A stretch of 55,148 nt of DNA from Elusimicrobiota bacterium. GTDB taxonomy: Bacteria > Elusimicrobiota > Elusimicrobia > UBA1565 > UBA9628. A model generated the notes under the pieces. That model did no database searches. It saw only the letters and a program-made list of their open reading frames with translations, and was not told the origin of the DNA. Each line of letters opens with the position of its first letter. Position 1 is the stretch's first letter. The stretch lies in assembly GCA_030696455.1 (NCBI GenBank), contig JAUYSH010000054.1, positions 1-55,148 on the forward strand. Reading direction: 5' to 3'. Made by a program: the position numbers and the translations under genes. This document shows positions 21,881 to 30,247 of this stretch, one piece after another.

Positions 21881-23182
21881 TCAGGTCTGAAGCTTGGGGT
21901 CGCCGAGGTACTTGATCCCGCGCGTCAGCCAGACGTCGAGGTGATCGACGCGGCCGTCCCCGTTGCGGTCGCCGAGGCCCGCGGTCAGCTTCTTGCTGAA
22001 CTGGACCCGGCCGACGGCCTCCGATGACTTCGCCAGCACCGAGTTCGCGCCCGTCGCGTCGACGTCCGTGCCCGGGCCCGGGATGACCGAGAGAGACTTC
22101 CCGCCGTCGCGGATCTCGTAGGAGCCGCCGGGGCCGGCGACGTAGTCCGCGAAACGGTTCACGTCGATGCGCTGCTCCGCGGCGTAGCGCGCGATGTGCC
22201 TCAGCAGCCCGGGGCCCCGGTTGTAGGCGAGGTCGCCCAGGAATTCGACGACGCGCGGGTTGCTCGGCGGCGGGAGGCCGGCGGCCGCGAAGCGCCGCGC
22301 GATCTCCCGGTCCGTCTGGGCCCGGAGCAGGCCGCCGTAGACGATGTTCGTGATGGTGTCGTTGGCGACGTTTCTCTCGCCGGCGTAGGCGCCCTTGTGG
22401 ACGTGCTCGATCTGCATGATTCCCGTCGCCGCGGGGTTCGTCGGGACGATCTGCCTGAGGCCCGATTCGGTCTTCGCCATGTATTTGAGGAAATCGGGCC
22501 GGATGCCGTACTCCCGGCCCACGTGCGCGAAAACCTCATCGAGCTGGCGCGTCGTCAAGGAGGTCGAATTGCCCGGGACGCCGAGCGCGGCGTGGATGCG
22601 CCGCGCGACGAGCATATACTGGTCCTTGGTCTCGGCCAGGCGGCGGTTGGGGTCGAGCGTCGTCGTGCCCTGGTCGAGCAGGCGGCGCACCCTCTCGTCG
22701 AAGGCCTTTCCGGCGAACTGGGCCGTCTCGAAAAGGGTGCCGGCGGCGAGGGCCTCCTTCGCCTGGGCGCGAAACGCCGCCCAGTTCGCCGCGCCCTCGG
22801 GGCTCAGCTTTCCCTCGGCGGCGGACCGGTCGAGGGCCGCCTCGAGAAGAGGATAGGCGGCCTCCACCGCGGCGGCCCGCCGCGCGCTCGTCGGCAGGGC
22901 GCGGATGCGGGCCTCCTCGGCGCGGATCTTGGCGAAGAGGACGGGGTCCTTGGCGGAGAGCTCGTCGACGAGCTCGACCACGACGTCCTCGAACCGCTTC
23001 GCCCCCCGCACGAGGGTCGGCTTGGCCGCCGCGGCCGGGGCCGCGGCGAGGCCGAGGACGGACTCGGGGAAGACGGCTAAAGCGGACAAGGAGGCTTTTC
23101 GCGCCGGCGAGGCCGCGTCCTCCCCGAGAGCGGGAAGCGAAAGTCCGATCAAGGCGAAGGCCAGCGCCGCGGGAAGTGCCAC
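21881..23182 (-). CDS. Lytic transglycosylase with a C-terminal dockerin/EF-hand-like repeat
   Basis: This 433-residue exported protein has a signal peptide, then a helical region to ~200. An SLT-type domain follows, with KTESGLRQ (catalytic Glu), ATGIMQIEHV and LAYNRGPG, the usual three motifs of goose-type or SLT muramidases that cleave peptidoglycan to anhydro-muropeptides. The last ~30 residues contain GDRNGDGRVDHLD, a calcium-loop of the dockerin/EF-hand type. The GTG start at 23182 is preceded by TAGACT with a 6-nt gap, matching the leaderless pattern. Confidence 0.8.
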   Translation of the reverse strand: MALPAALAFALIGLSLPALGEDAASPARKASLSALAVFPESVLGLAAAPAAAAKPTLVRGAKRFEDVVVELVDELSAKDPVLFAKIRAEEARIRALPTSARRAAAVEAAYPLLEAALDRSAAEGKLSPEGAANWAAFRAQAKEALAAGTLFETAQFAGKAFDERVRRLLDQGTTTLDPNRRLAETKDQYMLVARRIHAALGVPGNSTSLTTRQLDEVFAHVGREYGIRPDFLKYMAKTESGLRQIVPTNPAATGIMQIEHVHKGAYAGERNVANDTITNIVYGGLLRAQTDREIARRFAAAGLPPPSNPRVVEFLGDLAYNRGPGLLRHIARYAAEQRIDVNRFADYVAGPGGSYEIRDGGKSLSVIPGPGTDVDATGANSVLAKSSEAVGRVQFSKKLTAGLGDRNGDGRVDHLDVWLTRGIKYLGDPKLQT

Positions 23183-23281
23183 GGCTACAGTCTAATCGCT
23201 CCGCGCCGGACGCGGGAGGTTCGGAAGGCGCAGGAAGGCCTCAACAATGGGCCCAAGGGCATGCGGGCCCTTTGGCGCCGC

Positions 23282-23695
23282 CTACAGGCGGTAGAGCATC
23301 CAGTACACGGTCACGCCGGTGACCGACACATAGAGCCAAATGGGGAAGGCCCAGCGCGCCCAGCGACGGTGCTCCTCGAAGCGCCCCTTGGCGGCGAGGA
23401 ACAAGGTCCGCAGGATCACCGGCAGCACGGCGGTGGCGAGCACGGTGTGCGTGAGCAGGATGGTGAAGTAGACGGTCCGGATGGGACCCGTCTTCTGGAA
23501 GCGTACCGAGCCCGCGTGGAAGTGATACCACAGGTAGCAGGCCAGGAACACGGCCGAGCACAGGAAGGCCGCGACCATGGCCCAGCGATGCGCCTCGCGG
23601 CGGCCCGTCTTGATCAAAACCCAGCCGGTCAGGAGCAAGGCGGCGCAGGTCGCGTTGAGCGAGGCGTTCAGCGCCGGGAACGCGGACAGCTCCAC
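23282..23695 (-). CDS. DUF420 membrane protein (CtaM/YozB-like)
   Basis: The 137 residues carry four transmembrane helices with the family's conserved histidines (EAHRWAM, YHFHAGS, LLTHTVLA, EEHRRWARWAFP). DUF420 proteins include CtaM, needed for maturation of heme-copper oxidases. Its position two genes after a HemQ-type gene suggests a link to heme or oxidase assembly. It directly follows the GIY-YIG-like gene (1 bp gap). Confidence 0.85.
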   Translation of the reverse strand: MELSAFPALNASLNATCAALLLTGWVLIKTGRREAHRWAMVAAFLCSAVFLACYLWYHFHAGSVRFQKTGPIRTVYFTILLTHTVLATAVLPVILRTLFLAAKGRFEEHRRWARWAFPIWLYVSVTGVTVYWMLYRL

Positions 23696-24100
23696 CTAGT
23701 CGACTTCCTCGACTTCGACCGACTCGTGACGGCCCGACGCCGGCGCCGGGCCGGCGTTGAAGCGCGGCTTGTGCCTGGCGATGAAGACTCCGGCGATGTC
23801 CTTGAGCTCGTCGACGTCCGTGATGTCGGCGGAGGCGACGTAGTCGAAGTACACGTCTTTGGCGGCGGCGAACAGCTCGTTCGCGGTCGGCGCGGCCTTG
23901 TTGTCCATGTGCGCGGCGAGCGCCTCGTACACCGAGCCCGTCAGCGCGAGGCCCACGAACAGCACGACCGGGTTCTTCTGCTCGTCGAAGGTGACGAACT
24001 CGTACACGCCGGGCTTGTGCGGCGCATGGGAGGGCAAGGCGTCGGGTTTAAAACGGAAGCAGCGCTCGGACATCGCGATGCGGAATTTTCGGGCGGGCAT
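23696..24100 (-). CDS. Small protein with a degenerate GIY-YIG-like fold
   Basis: The 134-residue protein has KPGVYEFVTFD, then PVVLFVGLALTGSVYEALAAH, and a late RHKPRFN. This is the layout of GIY-YIG domains, but the second YIG element reads VGLA and the catalytic Arg/Glu are not evident, so nuclease activity is unlikely. AAGGAG 6 nt before ATG 24100 fixes the start; the longer upstream frame is antisense-like read-through of hemQ. It lies between hemQ and DUF420 in one operon. Confidence 0.7.
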   Translation of the reverse strand: MPARKFRIAMSERCFRFKPDALPSHAPHKPGVYEFVTFDEQKNPVVLFVGLALTGSVYEALAAHMDNKAAPTANELFAAAKDVYFDYVASADITDVDELKDIAGVFIARHKPRFNAGPAPASGRHESVEVEEVD

Positions 24101-24122
24101 ATCGGGCTCCTTCGTCGCTTTC

Positions 24123-24881
24123 TTACGCCTTCTGCGGGGTGCGCCAGAGCGCCCGGCCGACGAAGAACGGCCCGAGGTTCTGGATGTACTGCGAGGTCTG
24201 CACGGTCGGACGCATCGTCTCGATGAGCTGGGACAGCGGGGCCAGCTCCTTGCCGATGACCCCGATGACGAAGTCGTTGTCGTTCTTGTCGAGGCCGTGG
24301 CAGGCCAGGCGGATGTCGGAGGCGACTCCCAGGTCGCCGAACTGGCGGCCGATGACGCCGTGCTCCTTGAGGATCTGCCCCTGCTCGGCCTTGGACAGCC
24401 GCGAGAACGCGCCGGTGCGGCGCAGCGGATACCAGATGGCCCACGGCGTCGCGGGGTCCATCGACATGCGGCGCGGGCGGTGCAGGAGGGTGTCCTCGAG
24501 CTTGGGCTCATAGCCGATCGCGTAGGTGCGGCCGAGCATGGAGAACTCCTGCTTGACCTTGAGCTCCTTGAACGGGCCGGACGCGAGGTCGCGGCGCAGC
24601 TTGGTGACGAAGAGCTCGGGCGTCTCGGTCATCGCGAGCACGGCCACGCCGGTCGGGTCGTTGACTTCCTCGTAGAGGACGCAGTCCACGCCGCAGCCGA
24701 TGAGCCCGTTGATCAGGGGCTGGGCGTCGCGGCAGCCGGTGAACGCGGTCAGCTGCATGAACAGGCGCTTGTCGGAAAGCTGGGGCTGGCCGTCCTTCAT
24801 GCCGCCTCGCTCGCGGAGGTCGAGGGCGGGGGCGGCTTCGGGCGCGGGCTGGGACGACGGGGGCTGATGCGGGTGGCTCAT
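24123..24881 (-). CDS. hemQ: Chlorite dismutase-like / coproheme decarboxylase (HemQ) family
   Basis: This 252-residue protein is of the Cld/HemQ alpha+beta barrel family. Visible motifs are WAIWYPLRRTGAFS, KEHGVIGRQFG (region of the proximal heme His), and CHGLDKNDNDFVIGVIG. The last is the 'GLDxxDxxF' stretch typical of HemQ-type members rather than true chlorite dismutases. HemQ decarboxylates coproheme to heme b. About 45 N-terminal residues are Pro-rich and extra. TAAAAT ends 6 nt before ATG 24881 although the gene starts only 10 bp after the TPR gene. Confidence 0.8.
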   Translation of the reverse strand: MSHPHQPPSSQPAPEAAPALDLRERGGMKDGQPQLSDKRLFMQLTAFTGCRDAQPLINGLIGCGVDCVLYEEVNDPTGVAVLAMTETPELFVTKLRRDLASGPFKELKVKQEFSMLGRTYAIGYEPKLEDTLLHRPRRMSMDPATPWAIWYPLRRTGAFSRLSKAEQGQILKEHGVIGRQFGDLGVASDIRLACHGLDKNDNDFVIGVIGKELAPLSQLIETMRPTVQTSQYIQNLGPFFVGRALWRTPQKA

Positions 24882-24890
24882 CCGGCGATT

Positions 24891-25595
24891 TTACTTCTTT
24901 TTGCCGTCGTCGAGCTTGGCGAGCGCGGCCTTCGCGTCGGCCTCGACGGAGGAATCCCTCGGAGCCAGGGCCAACGCGCGCTGCCATTCGATGCGCGCCT
25001 TCTCCAAATCGCCTTTCTGGTAGTGGATGAGCCCGGAGAAATAGGTCTGCAGGGCCATATGCTCGTCCTTCTTCTCGCCTCCGGTCTTAAGGCTCTTCGG
25101 CACGGCGTCCCCCGTCGCCGGCGCCGTCCCATAGAGCACGGCGAGCTTCTCGAGACCCGCCGTCGCGTCCTTGGCGACCTCGGACCCGGCCGGCGCGAGC
25201 TCCTTCGCCTTGCGCCAGGCTTCCCGCGCCTTCTCGTAATCGCCTTTCTGGTAATAGATCACGCCTTCCAGGTACGACTGGTTGGCCTCGTGATGCGGCG
25301 GGGCCGCGGTGACGGGCTCCTCGGCTTCCGCCTGAACGGGCGGCGGCGCGACCGCGTCGAGCGCGCTCAGGCCGAACTCGCAGAAATCGTGCTTGTCGTC
25401 GAGCTCGCGGCAGGCGTTCCATTCGCGGCGCGCGTCCTCCGCGCGTCCGGCGCGGAAGTGGTCGTAGCCCGCGAGGAAATGGACGTCGGCGCGGGAGCGC
25501 GCGGCGGCGGTGGCGGGCGCGTCGGAGGCCCGGGCGATGGGCAGCAAAGCGGCGGCGGCGAAGGCGGCGATGACGACGAGGGCGGCTCGGATCAT
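24891..25595 (-). CDS. Exported TPR-repeat protein
   Basis: The 234 residues begin with a signal peptide (to about ARAS). There are at least three TPR-like helical pairs: YDHFRAGRAEDARREWNAC, SYLEGVIYYQKGDYEKAREAW and TYFSGLIHYQKGDLEKARIEW, the last two nearly identical. TPRs mediate protein contacts, so the product is probably a periplasmic scaffold. It is upstream of hemQ on the same strand. Confidence 0.75.
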   Translation of the reverse strand: MIRAALVVIAAFAAAALLPIARASDAPATAAARSRADVHFLAGYDHFRAGRAEDARREWNACRELDDKHDFCEFGLSALDAVAPPPVQAEAEEPVTAAPPHHEANQSYLEGVIYYQKGDYEKAREAWRKAKELAPAGSEVAKDATAGLEKLAVLYGTAPATGDAVPKSLKTGGEKKDEHMALQTYFSGLIHYQKGDLEKARIEWQRALALAPRDSSVEADAKAALAKLDDGKKK

Positions 25596-25636
25596 GACGT
25601 CAGGGTAGCTCCCCCGCCGTTACGGATTCAAGACGC

Positions 25637-26218
25637 TCAGTTGAGGAGCTTGTCGATCTCGCCGACGAGGTCGCTCATGTCGAAGGGCTTCTGCAGGAAC
25701 TTGTCGCAGTTCTTCGTGAGGAAGTCCTGCTGGGACCCGCTGAGCTTCTTGCCGGAGATGGCGACGATCTTCATCGCCTTCGTCGCGGGGTTGGACTTGA
25801 GGATCTGGCAGACCTGGAAGCCGTCCATGACGGGCATCATGAGGTCCACGACGAGCAGGTGCGGGAGCTTCTTGCCGACGATCACGAGGGCGTCGACGGG
25901 ATTGTTGGCGACCTGCACGGCGTAGCGGTCCTTGTACTTGGCGAAGCCCTTCTCGAGCAGACGCGTCATCATCGGCTCGTCGTCGAGGATCAGGACCTGC
26001 TTGTGCGGATCCTCGATGTTCGCGGGGATGGGCATGTCGTACTTCTTCATGAACACGATGAGCTCGGAGAGGGGGATGCGGCGGTGGCCGCCGGGGGTGA
26101 CGCGGGCCTTGAGCTTGCCCTTGTTCACCCAGTTGATGACGGTCGTGTGGAACACGCCGCACAACCGCGCGACTTCGAACGTCGTGAAGGTCTTCTCGCC
26201 GAATTCTCCGGTGGTCAT
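25637..26218 (-). CDS. HTH (excisionase/MerR-type) fused to a receiver domain
   Basis: The 193 residues have an N-terminal winged-helix of the excisionase/BldC type (FTTFEVARLCGVFHTTVINWVNKGKL, then TPGGHRRIP). A CheY-like receiver follows (VLILDDEPMM, phospho-Asp in VVDLMMPVMDG, a Ser in AISGKK, Lys in LQKPFD). The HTH-first order is the reverse of classical response regulators. It likely binds DNA in a phosphorylation-dependent way. No histidine kinase gene is adjacent. Confidence 0.88.
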   Translation of the reverse strand: MTTGEFGEKTFTTFEVARLCGVFHTTVINWVNKGKLKARVTPGGHRRIPLSELIVFMKKYDMPIPANIEDPHKQVLILDDEPMMTRLLEKGFAKYKDRYAVQVANNPVDALVIVGKKLPHLLVVDLMMPVMDGFQVCQILKSNPATKAMKIVAISGKKLSGSQQDFLTKNCDKFLQKPFDMSDLVGEIDKLLN

Positions 26219-26292
26219 CCCCGGATGGTATTACTTTTTCCCTCCGGGCTCAATAGCTCAATTGGCCATACCCTGCGGACTTATACGGACGA

Positions 26293-26308
26293 AGGTCTTT
26301 GGGCCCAT
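26293..26308. repeat. 16-nt motif shared with the 47.1-kb intergenic region
   Basis: AGGTCTTTGGGCCCAT here recurs in reverse complement at 47141-47156. Both copies are 35-60 nt upstream of leaderless-type starts of exported proteins, and ATGGGCCCAA occurs again near 23247. The core TGGGCCCA is palindromic, so it may be a shared operator. Confidence 0.45.
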
Positions 26309-26342
26309 GCGGGCCCCGCCCCCGCCGCTTACACTCAAAGGG

Positions 26343-27467
26343 ATGAGAACCGTCCAGAGAGCCCTGTCGCTGGCCCTTATCCTCGCGCTGCCCGCCGGCG
26401 CGCAGATGCGGGGAGGCAAGGTCGTCCCCCTTCCCCCTTCGGCCGGCCTGGCCCCCGTCCATCAGGCCCTCCTCTCCCCGGACGCTCCCGGCGGCGGCCC
26501 CCTCGCGGGGCTGCTCGCGATGGGGGCTTCGCGCATCGCCGCCGCCGTCCACGCCCCGGCCCCCGGCCCCGCCCCCGCTGCCGCCGTTCTGCAGGCCATG
26601 GCGCAGGGGGAGCCGGCCGAGCGCGCCGCCGCCTCCGTGCTGGCCCGGGCCCTCTCCGACACGAGGGAGACCGCGGCGTTGCTCATGCGAGTGCCGGCCT
26701 TGGCCGACAGCGACCTCCCCTCCCTCGCCGCGCGCCGCACGCCGCTGGGCGAAGCCGTAGCACTCGCCGAGTCCGCCCGCCTGGACCCCGCGGTCTCCTT
26801 CTTGTTCGACGGCCGCGCCGCGCGCGAAGTGGAAACGCCTGCCGGAGCCGACCTCGAGGGAGAGGACCTCTTATGGAAAGGACAGCGCGTGTCCTCGCTG
26901 GGACGCGGCTTCTTCGGGGTGGTCCACCCGCACCCGTCGGTCGAGGGCGCGGTCGTCAAGACCGACCTCCCGCGCAAGCTCAGCGTGCTCGGCGAGCCCG
27001 CGGACATGGGCCCGCGGCGCATCGAGAAGGACCGGGCCGTCTCGCTCGCCGCCGCGCGCATCGGCGCGGGGCCCCGCGTCCTGGGCATGGGGACGGTGGC
27101 CGGCCACGCCGCCATCGTCAAGGAGCGCGTCTACGGCGACACCGTCGAGCGCCGGCTCGAGGACGATGCCTTCGACGAGGAGGACCACGGCCTTCTCGAG
27201 GACCTGTTCCTTCGCATCGCCCGCTCCGGCCTCTCCTTCGTCGACGTCCGCCCCGGCAACGTGATGATCGGGCGGACCCTGGTCGATCCCGTCCGCCGCG
27301 CCTACCTCGTCGACGGCGGAGAGTCCTTCACGCCGCGGCAGCCGGGCACCGTCATCGACGGCATGGAAAAGCTGTTCGGGGTCCTGCGCCAGCTCACCTT
27401 CCAGGACGTCCTGCTCAAGCGCTTCGACAAGGTCCATTTCTCCCGGCCGGTGCCGCCCGAGCCCTAG
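26343..27467 (+). CDS. Secreted protein with a kinase-like fold
   Basis: The 374 residues carry a signal peptide (LALILALPAGAQ), an Ala/Pro-rich segment to ~110, then a region recalling bacterial small-molecule or protein kinases. It shows GRGFFGVVHPHP (glycine-rich loop), AVVKTDLP (ATP-binding Lys position), FVDVRPGNVMIG (catalytic loop pattern with Asp and Asn) and AYLVDGGES in the metal-binding DFG position. If folded outside the cytoplasm it would lack ATP, so the function is unclear. TACACT ends 7 nt before ATG 26343 and no Shine-Dalgarno is seen. Confidence 0.65.
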   Translation: MRTVQRALSLALILALPAGAQMRGGKVVPLPPSAGLAPVHQALLSPDAPGGGPLAGLLAMGASRIAAAVHAPAPGPAPAAAVLQAMAQGEPAERAAASVLARALSDTRETAALLMRVPALADSDLPSLAARRTPLGEAVALAESARLDPAVSFLFDGRAAREVETPAGADLEGEDLLWKGQRVSSLGRGFFGVVHPHPSVEGAVVKTDLPRKLSVLGEPADMGPRRIEKDRAVSLAAARIGAGPRVLGMGTVAGHAAIVKERVYGDTVERRLEDDAFDEEDHGLLEDLFLRIARSGLSFVDVRPGNVMIGRTLVDPVRRAYLVDGGESFTPRQPGTVIDGMEKLFGVLRQLTFQDVLLKRFDKVHFSRPVPPEP

Positions 27468-27547
27468 ACGGGCCTGGGCCCTTTGCGCCGGCTTTCGAGA
27501 CCGAACGTCCCAAGCGAGGCCCGCCTCCCGGGTGCTACACTCAGGTC

Positions 27548-27649
27548 ATGCAATATTGGGGTTACGTCTTCTTCGCCTTCTCCCTCGGCGCCTTCGTCGC
27601 CGCGGCCTACCTGATGAAAGGCGCCGGCCCTTCCAAGTCCTCCTGGTAG
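27548..27649 (+). CDS. 33-residue single-pass membrane peptide
   Basis: MQYWGYVFFAFSLGAFVAAAYL gives one transmembrane helix, followed by a short basic tail. TACACT ends 6 nt before the ATG, the same arrangement as at larger leaderless genes. Codon use resembles its neighbours. It could be a small subunit of a membrane complex; homology is not recognised. Confidence 0.5.
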   Translation: MQYWGYVFFAFSLGAFVAAAYLMKGAGPSKSSW

Positions 27650-27772
27650 ACGCCGTCCGCCTTTCCCGGCGTCAATTTCCCGAGAACGGTCGCGCTCTCC
27701 TGTAATAATGACGGCCTCCCCGCCACGTATGCGGGAGAGAGCGCACGTAAGCGGAATCTCAGGGAGACCATC

Positions 27773-28252
27773 ATGACGACCAAATTGAGCCTCGGGCAAA
27801 CCAAGAAAAACCTCGAGGCGGCGTTCGCCGGGGAATCCATGGCCAACCGGAAGTACCTTTACTTCGCCAAGATCGCGCGGCAGCTGGGCGACGAAGAGGT
27901 CGCCAAGCTTTTCGAAGAGACCGCCGAGGCTGAGACCGGCCACGCCCACGCGCATCTCGCCCTCCTTTATCCGGCCAAGGACATGACGGTGGAGAAGGTG
28001 CTCGAGGCGGCGATCGCGGGCGAGCGCTACGAGCACACCGTGATGTACCCCGGCTTCGAGAAGGAGGCCAAAGCGGAGGCCGACGCGTCGGCCGCGGCCG
28101 AATTCCGGGAGCAGGCGGCCGAGTCCGTCGAGCACGATGCGGCCTTCACGGCCATGCTCGAGCAGGCGCGGCGCCGCTTCGCGCACCTGACGTCGGTCGA
28201 GAAGGAGCACGCGGACCGTTACCAGGCGGCGCTGGATCAGCGTCGCCCGTGA
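27773..28252 (+). CDS. Rubrerythrin (short form without rubredoxin domain)
   Basis: This 159-residue ferritin-like four-helix protein has diiron motifs EAAFAGESMANRKY and EETAEAETGHAHAH, then EAAIAGERYEH and SVEHDAA in the second half. Rubrerythrins reduce hydrogen peroxide in the cytoplasm of anaerobes and microaerophiles. The C-terminal rubredoxin domain is absent, as in sulerythrin. AGGGAGACC lies upstream of ATG 27773, and TAATAAT near 27712 may be its -10. Confidence 0.88.
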   Translation: MTTKLSLGQTKKNLEAAFAGESMANRKYLYFAKIARQLGDEEVAKLFEETAEAETGHAHAHLALLYPAKDMTVEKVLEAAIAGERYEHTVMYPGFEKEAKAEADASAAAEFREQAAESVEHDAAFTAMLEQARRRFAHLTSVEKEHADRYQAALDQRRP

Positions 28253-28283
28253 TGTCTCCTGGTGTCCCTCCTCAGGCGGCCCG

Positions 28284-29693
28284 ATGATCCTCCTGACGGG
28301 GGCGACGGGCTATGTAGGAGGACGCTTGCTGCCGCTCCTGGAAAAACGCGGCGAGGCGGTGCGTTGCCTGGCACGGCGGCCGGAGATCATCAAGCCGCGC
28401 GTGGGTCCGCGCACCGAGGTGGTCGCGGGGGACCTGCTGACCCCGACGTCCCTGGAGGCGGCGCTGCTCGGCGTGGAGACGGCCTATTATCTGGTCCACT
28501 CCATGGGCTCCGAGCAGGACTTCATGGAGGAGGACCGCGCCGCGGCGCGAAACTTCGCTGCGGCGGCCAGGGCGGCGGGCGTCTCCCGCATCATTTACCT
28601 CGGAGGACTCGGAGAGGGAGAGCTGTCCCCGCACCTCGAAAGCCGGCAGGAGGTCGGGAGGATCCTGGCCGAGTCGGGAGCGGCCGTCATCGAGTTCAGG
28701 GCGTCGATCGTGATCGGCTCCGGAAGCATCTCCTATGAGATGGTCCGCGCCCTGGTGGAGCGGCTCCCGGTCATGACGACGCCGTCCTGGGTGCGCGTTC
28801 TGGCTCAGCCGATCGCCGTCGAGGATCTGCTCGCCTACCTGATCGCCGTTCTCGACAAGGCTCCGGTCGTGAGCGCCGTCTACGAGATCGGGGGCAAGGA
28901 CCGTGTGTCCTACGAGCAGATCATGCGGGAGTACGCACGCCAGCGCGGCCTGAGCAGGATGATGATCCCGGTGGCGGTGTTGACGCCGTGGCTGTCGAGC
29001 CTGTGGCTCGCGGTCGTGACGCCCATTTACGCCCGGATCGGCAGGCGTCTCTTTACGAGCCTGCGCCACGAAACGGTCGTGCGCGACGACAAGGCCCTCA
29101 GGGATTTCGCCGTGCGGCCGCGAGGCCTGGCCGAGGCCATCACGCGCGCCTCGACCAATGAGGATCGCGAGTACGCGGAGAGCCGATGGTTCGATGCGCT
29201 CTCATCGAACGGCCGCGCGCCGAAGTTTCCCGGCGCATCGGCGCGTCGAGTGGACGCGAGGTCGGTGGATTCGAGCGCGACGCCCGGACGCCTCTTCGAG
29301 GAGGTCGCCGCGCTCGGCGGCGCGAAAGGCTGGCCCTATCATTGGCTTTGGGTCCTGCGCGGCATTTTGGACCAGCTTGCCGGAGGCGTGGGGATGAGGC
29401 GCGGTCGGCCGGTCGGCCGGTCGCTGCGCGTGGGTGACGCGCTTGATTTCTGGCGGGTGGAGGTCCTTGAGCCGGCGCGCAGGCTGCGCCTGCGGGCGGA
29501 GATGCGCCTGCCGGGGAGGGGTTGGCTCGAGTTCGAGATCGTGGAGCGCGGCGGGGGCTCCCGGCTGACGCAGACCTCGGTCTTCGAGCCGCATGGACTC
29601 TCCGGTTTGCTTTATTGGTACGCTTTGGTGCCGGTGCACGCGGTGATTTTCGCGGGAATGGCGCGAGGGCTGGCTCGCCGCGCAGAGAGGTGA
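28284..29693 (+). CDS. SDR-family protein with C-terminal DUF2867
   Basis: The N-terminal half is an NAD(P)-binding Rossmann unit (ILLTGATGYVGGRLL at residue 2, VVAGDLLTP, AYYLVHSMG, IIYLGGLGE). The C-terminal part (from about 310) matches the DUF2867 domain (WPYHWLWVLRGILDQLAGGVG, LRVGDALDFWRVE). This two-domain arrangement is common in proteins annotated as NmrA-like or YwnB-like reductases. Substrate unknown. It is followed 9 bp later by the lipocalin gene. Confidence 0.85.
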   Translation: MILLTGATGYVGGRLLPLLEKRGEAVRCLARRPEIIKPRVGPRTEVVAGDLLTPTSLEAALLGVETAYYLVHSMGSEQDFMEEDRAAARNFAAAARAAGVSRIIYLGGLGEGELSPHLESRQEVGRILAESGAAVIEFRASIVIGSGSISYEMVRALVERLPVMTTPSWVRVLAQPIAVEDLLAYLIAVLDKAPVVSAVYEIGGKDRVSYEQIMREYARQRGLSRMMIPVAVLTPWLSSLWLAVVTPIYARIGRRLFTSLRHETVVRDDKALRDFAVRPRGLAEAITRASTNEDREYAESRWFDALSSNGRAPKFPGASARRVDARSVDSSATPGRLFEEVAALGGAKGWPYHWLWVLRGILDQLAGGVGMRRGRPVGRSLRVGDALDFWRVEVLEPARRLRLRAEMRLPGRGWLEFEIVERGGGSRLTQTSVFEPHGLSGLLYWYALVPVHAVIFAGMARGLARRAER

Positions 29694-29702
29694 ACGGTTA
29701 AA

Positions 29703-30206
29703 ATGAAGATTCTTGCCCTGATGGTCCTGCTTCTGGCTGCCTGCTCACATGTCCCGCTCGACTCCCAGCCCATGCCGCGCGTCGAGACGGAGAAGTACAT
29801 GGGCAAGTGGTACGAGATCGCTCGCCTGCCCAACCGCTTCGAAAAAGGCTGCGACGGGGTGACCGCCGAATACGCTCTGCGCAAGGACGGAACGGTGAGC
29901 GTGCTCAACACCTGCCGAAAGGGCGGCCCCCAGGGGCCGGAGCGCACGGCGAGCGCCAAGGCTTGGAGCGTGGACCCCTCGGGCTCGCGCTACGAGGTTT
30001 CGTTCTTCAGGCCCTTCAAGGCGCCTTACTGGATCATCGAGCTCGACCCGCAATACCGCTGGGCGGCGGTCGGCCACCCCGACCGGAAGTACCTGTGGAT
30101 ATTGTCGCGAGAGAAGACCTTGCCGCCCGAGATCGAGAAGGACTTGATCGCCAAGCTCCAGACCCTGGGCTACGACACCGCGCGCCTGGAGCGGCCGAAG
30201 CAATAG
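29703..30206 (+). CDS. blc: Bacterial lipocalin lipoprotein (Blc-like)
   Basis: The 167 residues have a lipoprotein signal (LLLAAC lipobox near residue 14). Lipocalin motifs are YMGKWYEIARLPNRFEKGC, VLNTCRKGG, APYWIIELDPQYRWAAVG and LWILSRE. Outer-membrane lipocalins bind lysophospholipids and fatty acids. A second, non-lipidated lipocalin is encoded at 33.7 kb. The gene lies just upstream of a photolyase; together with SDR/DUF2867 and the TIGR01777 gene this forms a stress-repair group seen in various bacteria. Confidence 0.92.
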   Translation: MKILALMVLLLAACSHVPLDSQPMPRVETEKYMGKWYEIARLPNRFEKGCDGVTAEYALRKDGTVSVLNTCRKGGPQGPERTASAKAWSVDPSGSRYEVSFFRPFKAPYWIIELDPQYRWAAVGHPDRKYLWILSREKTLPPEIEKDLIAKLQTLGYDTARLERPKQ

Positions 30207-30247
30207 GCCGCGTGTAAGAATTCGGAGTCCTCCGGCACGGATGAATG

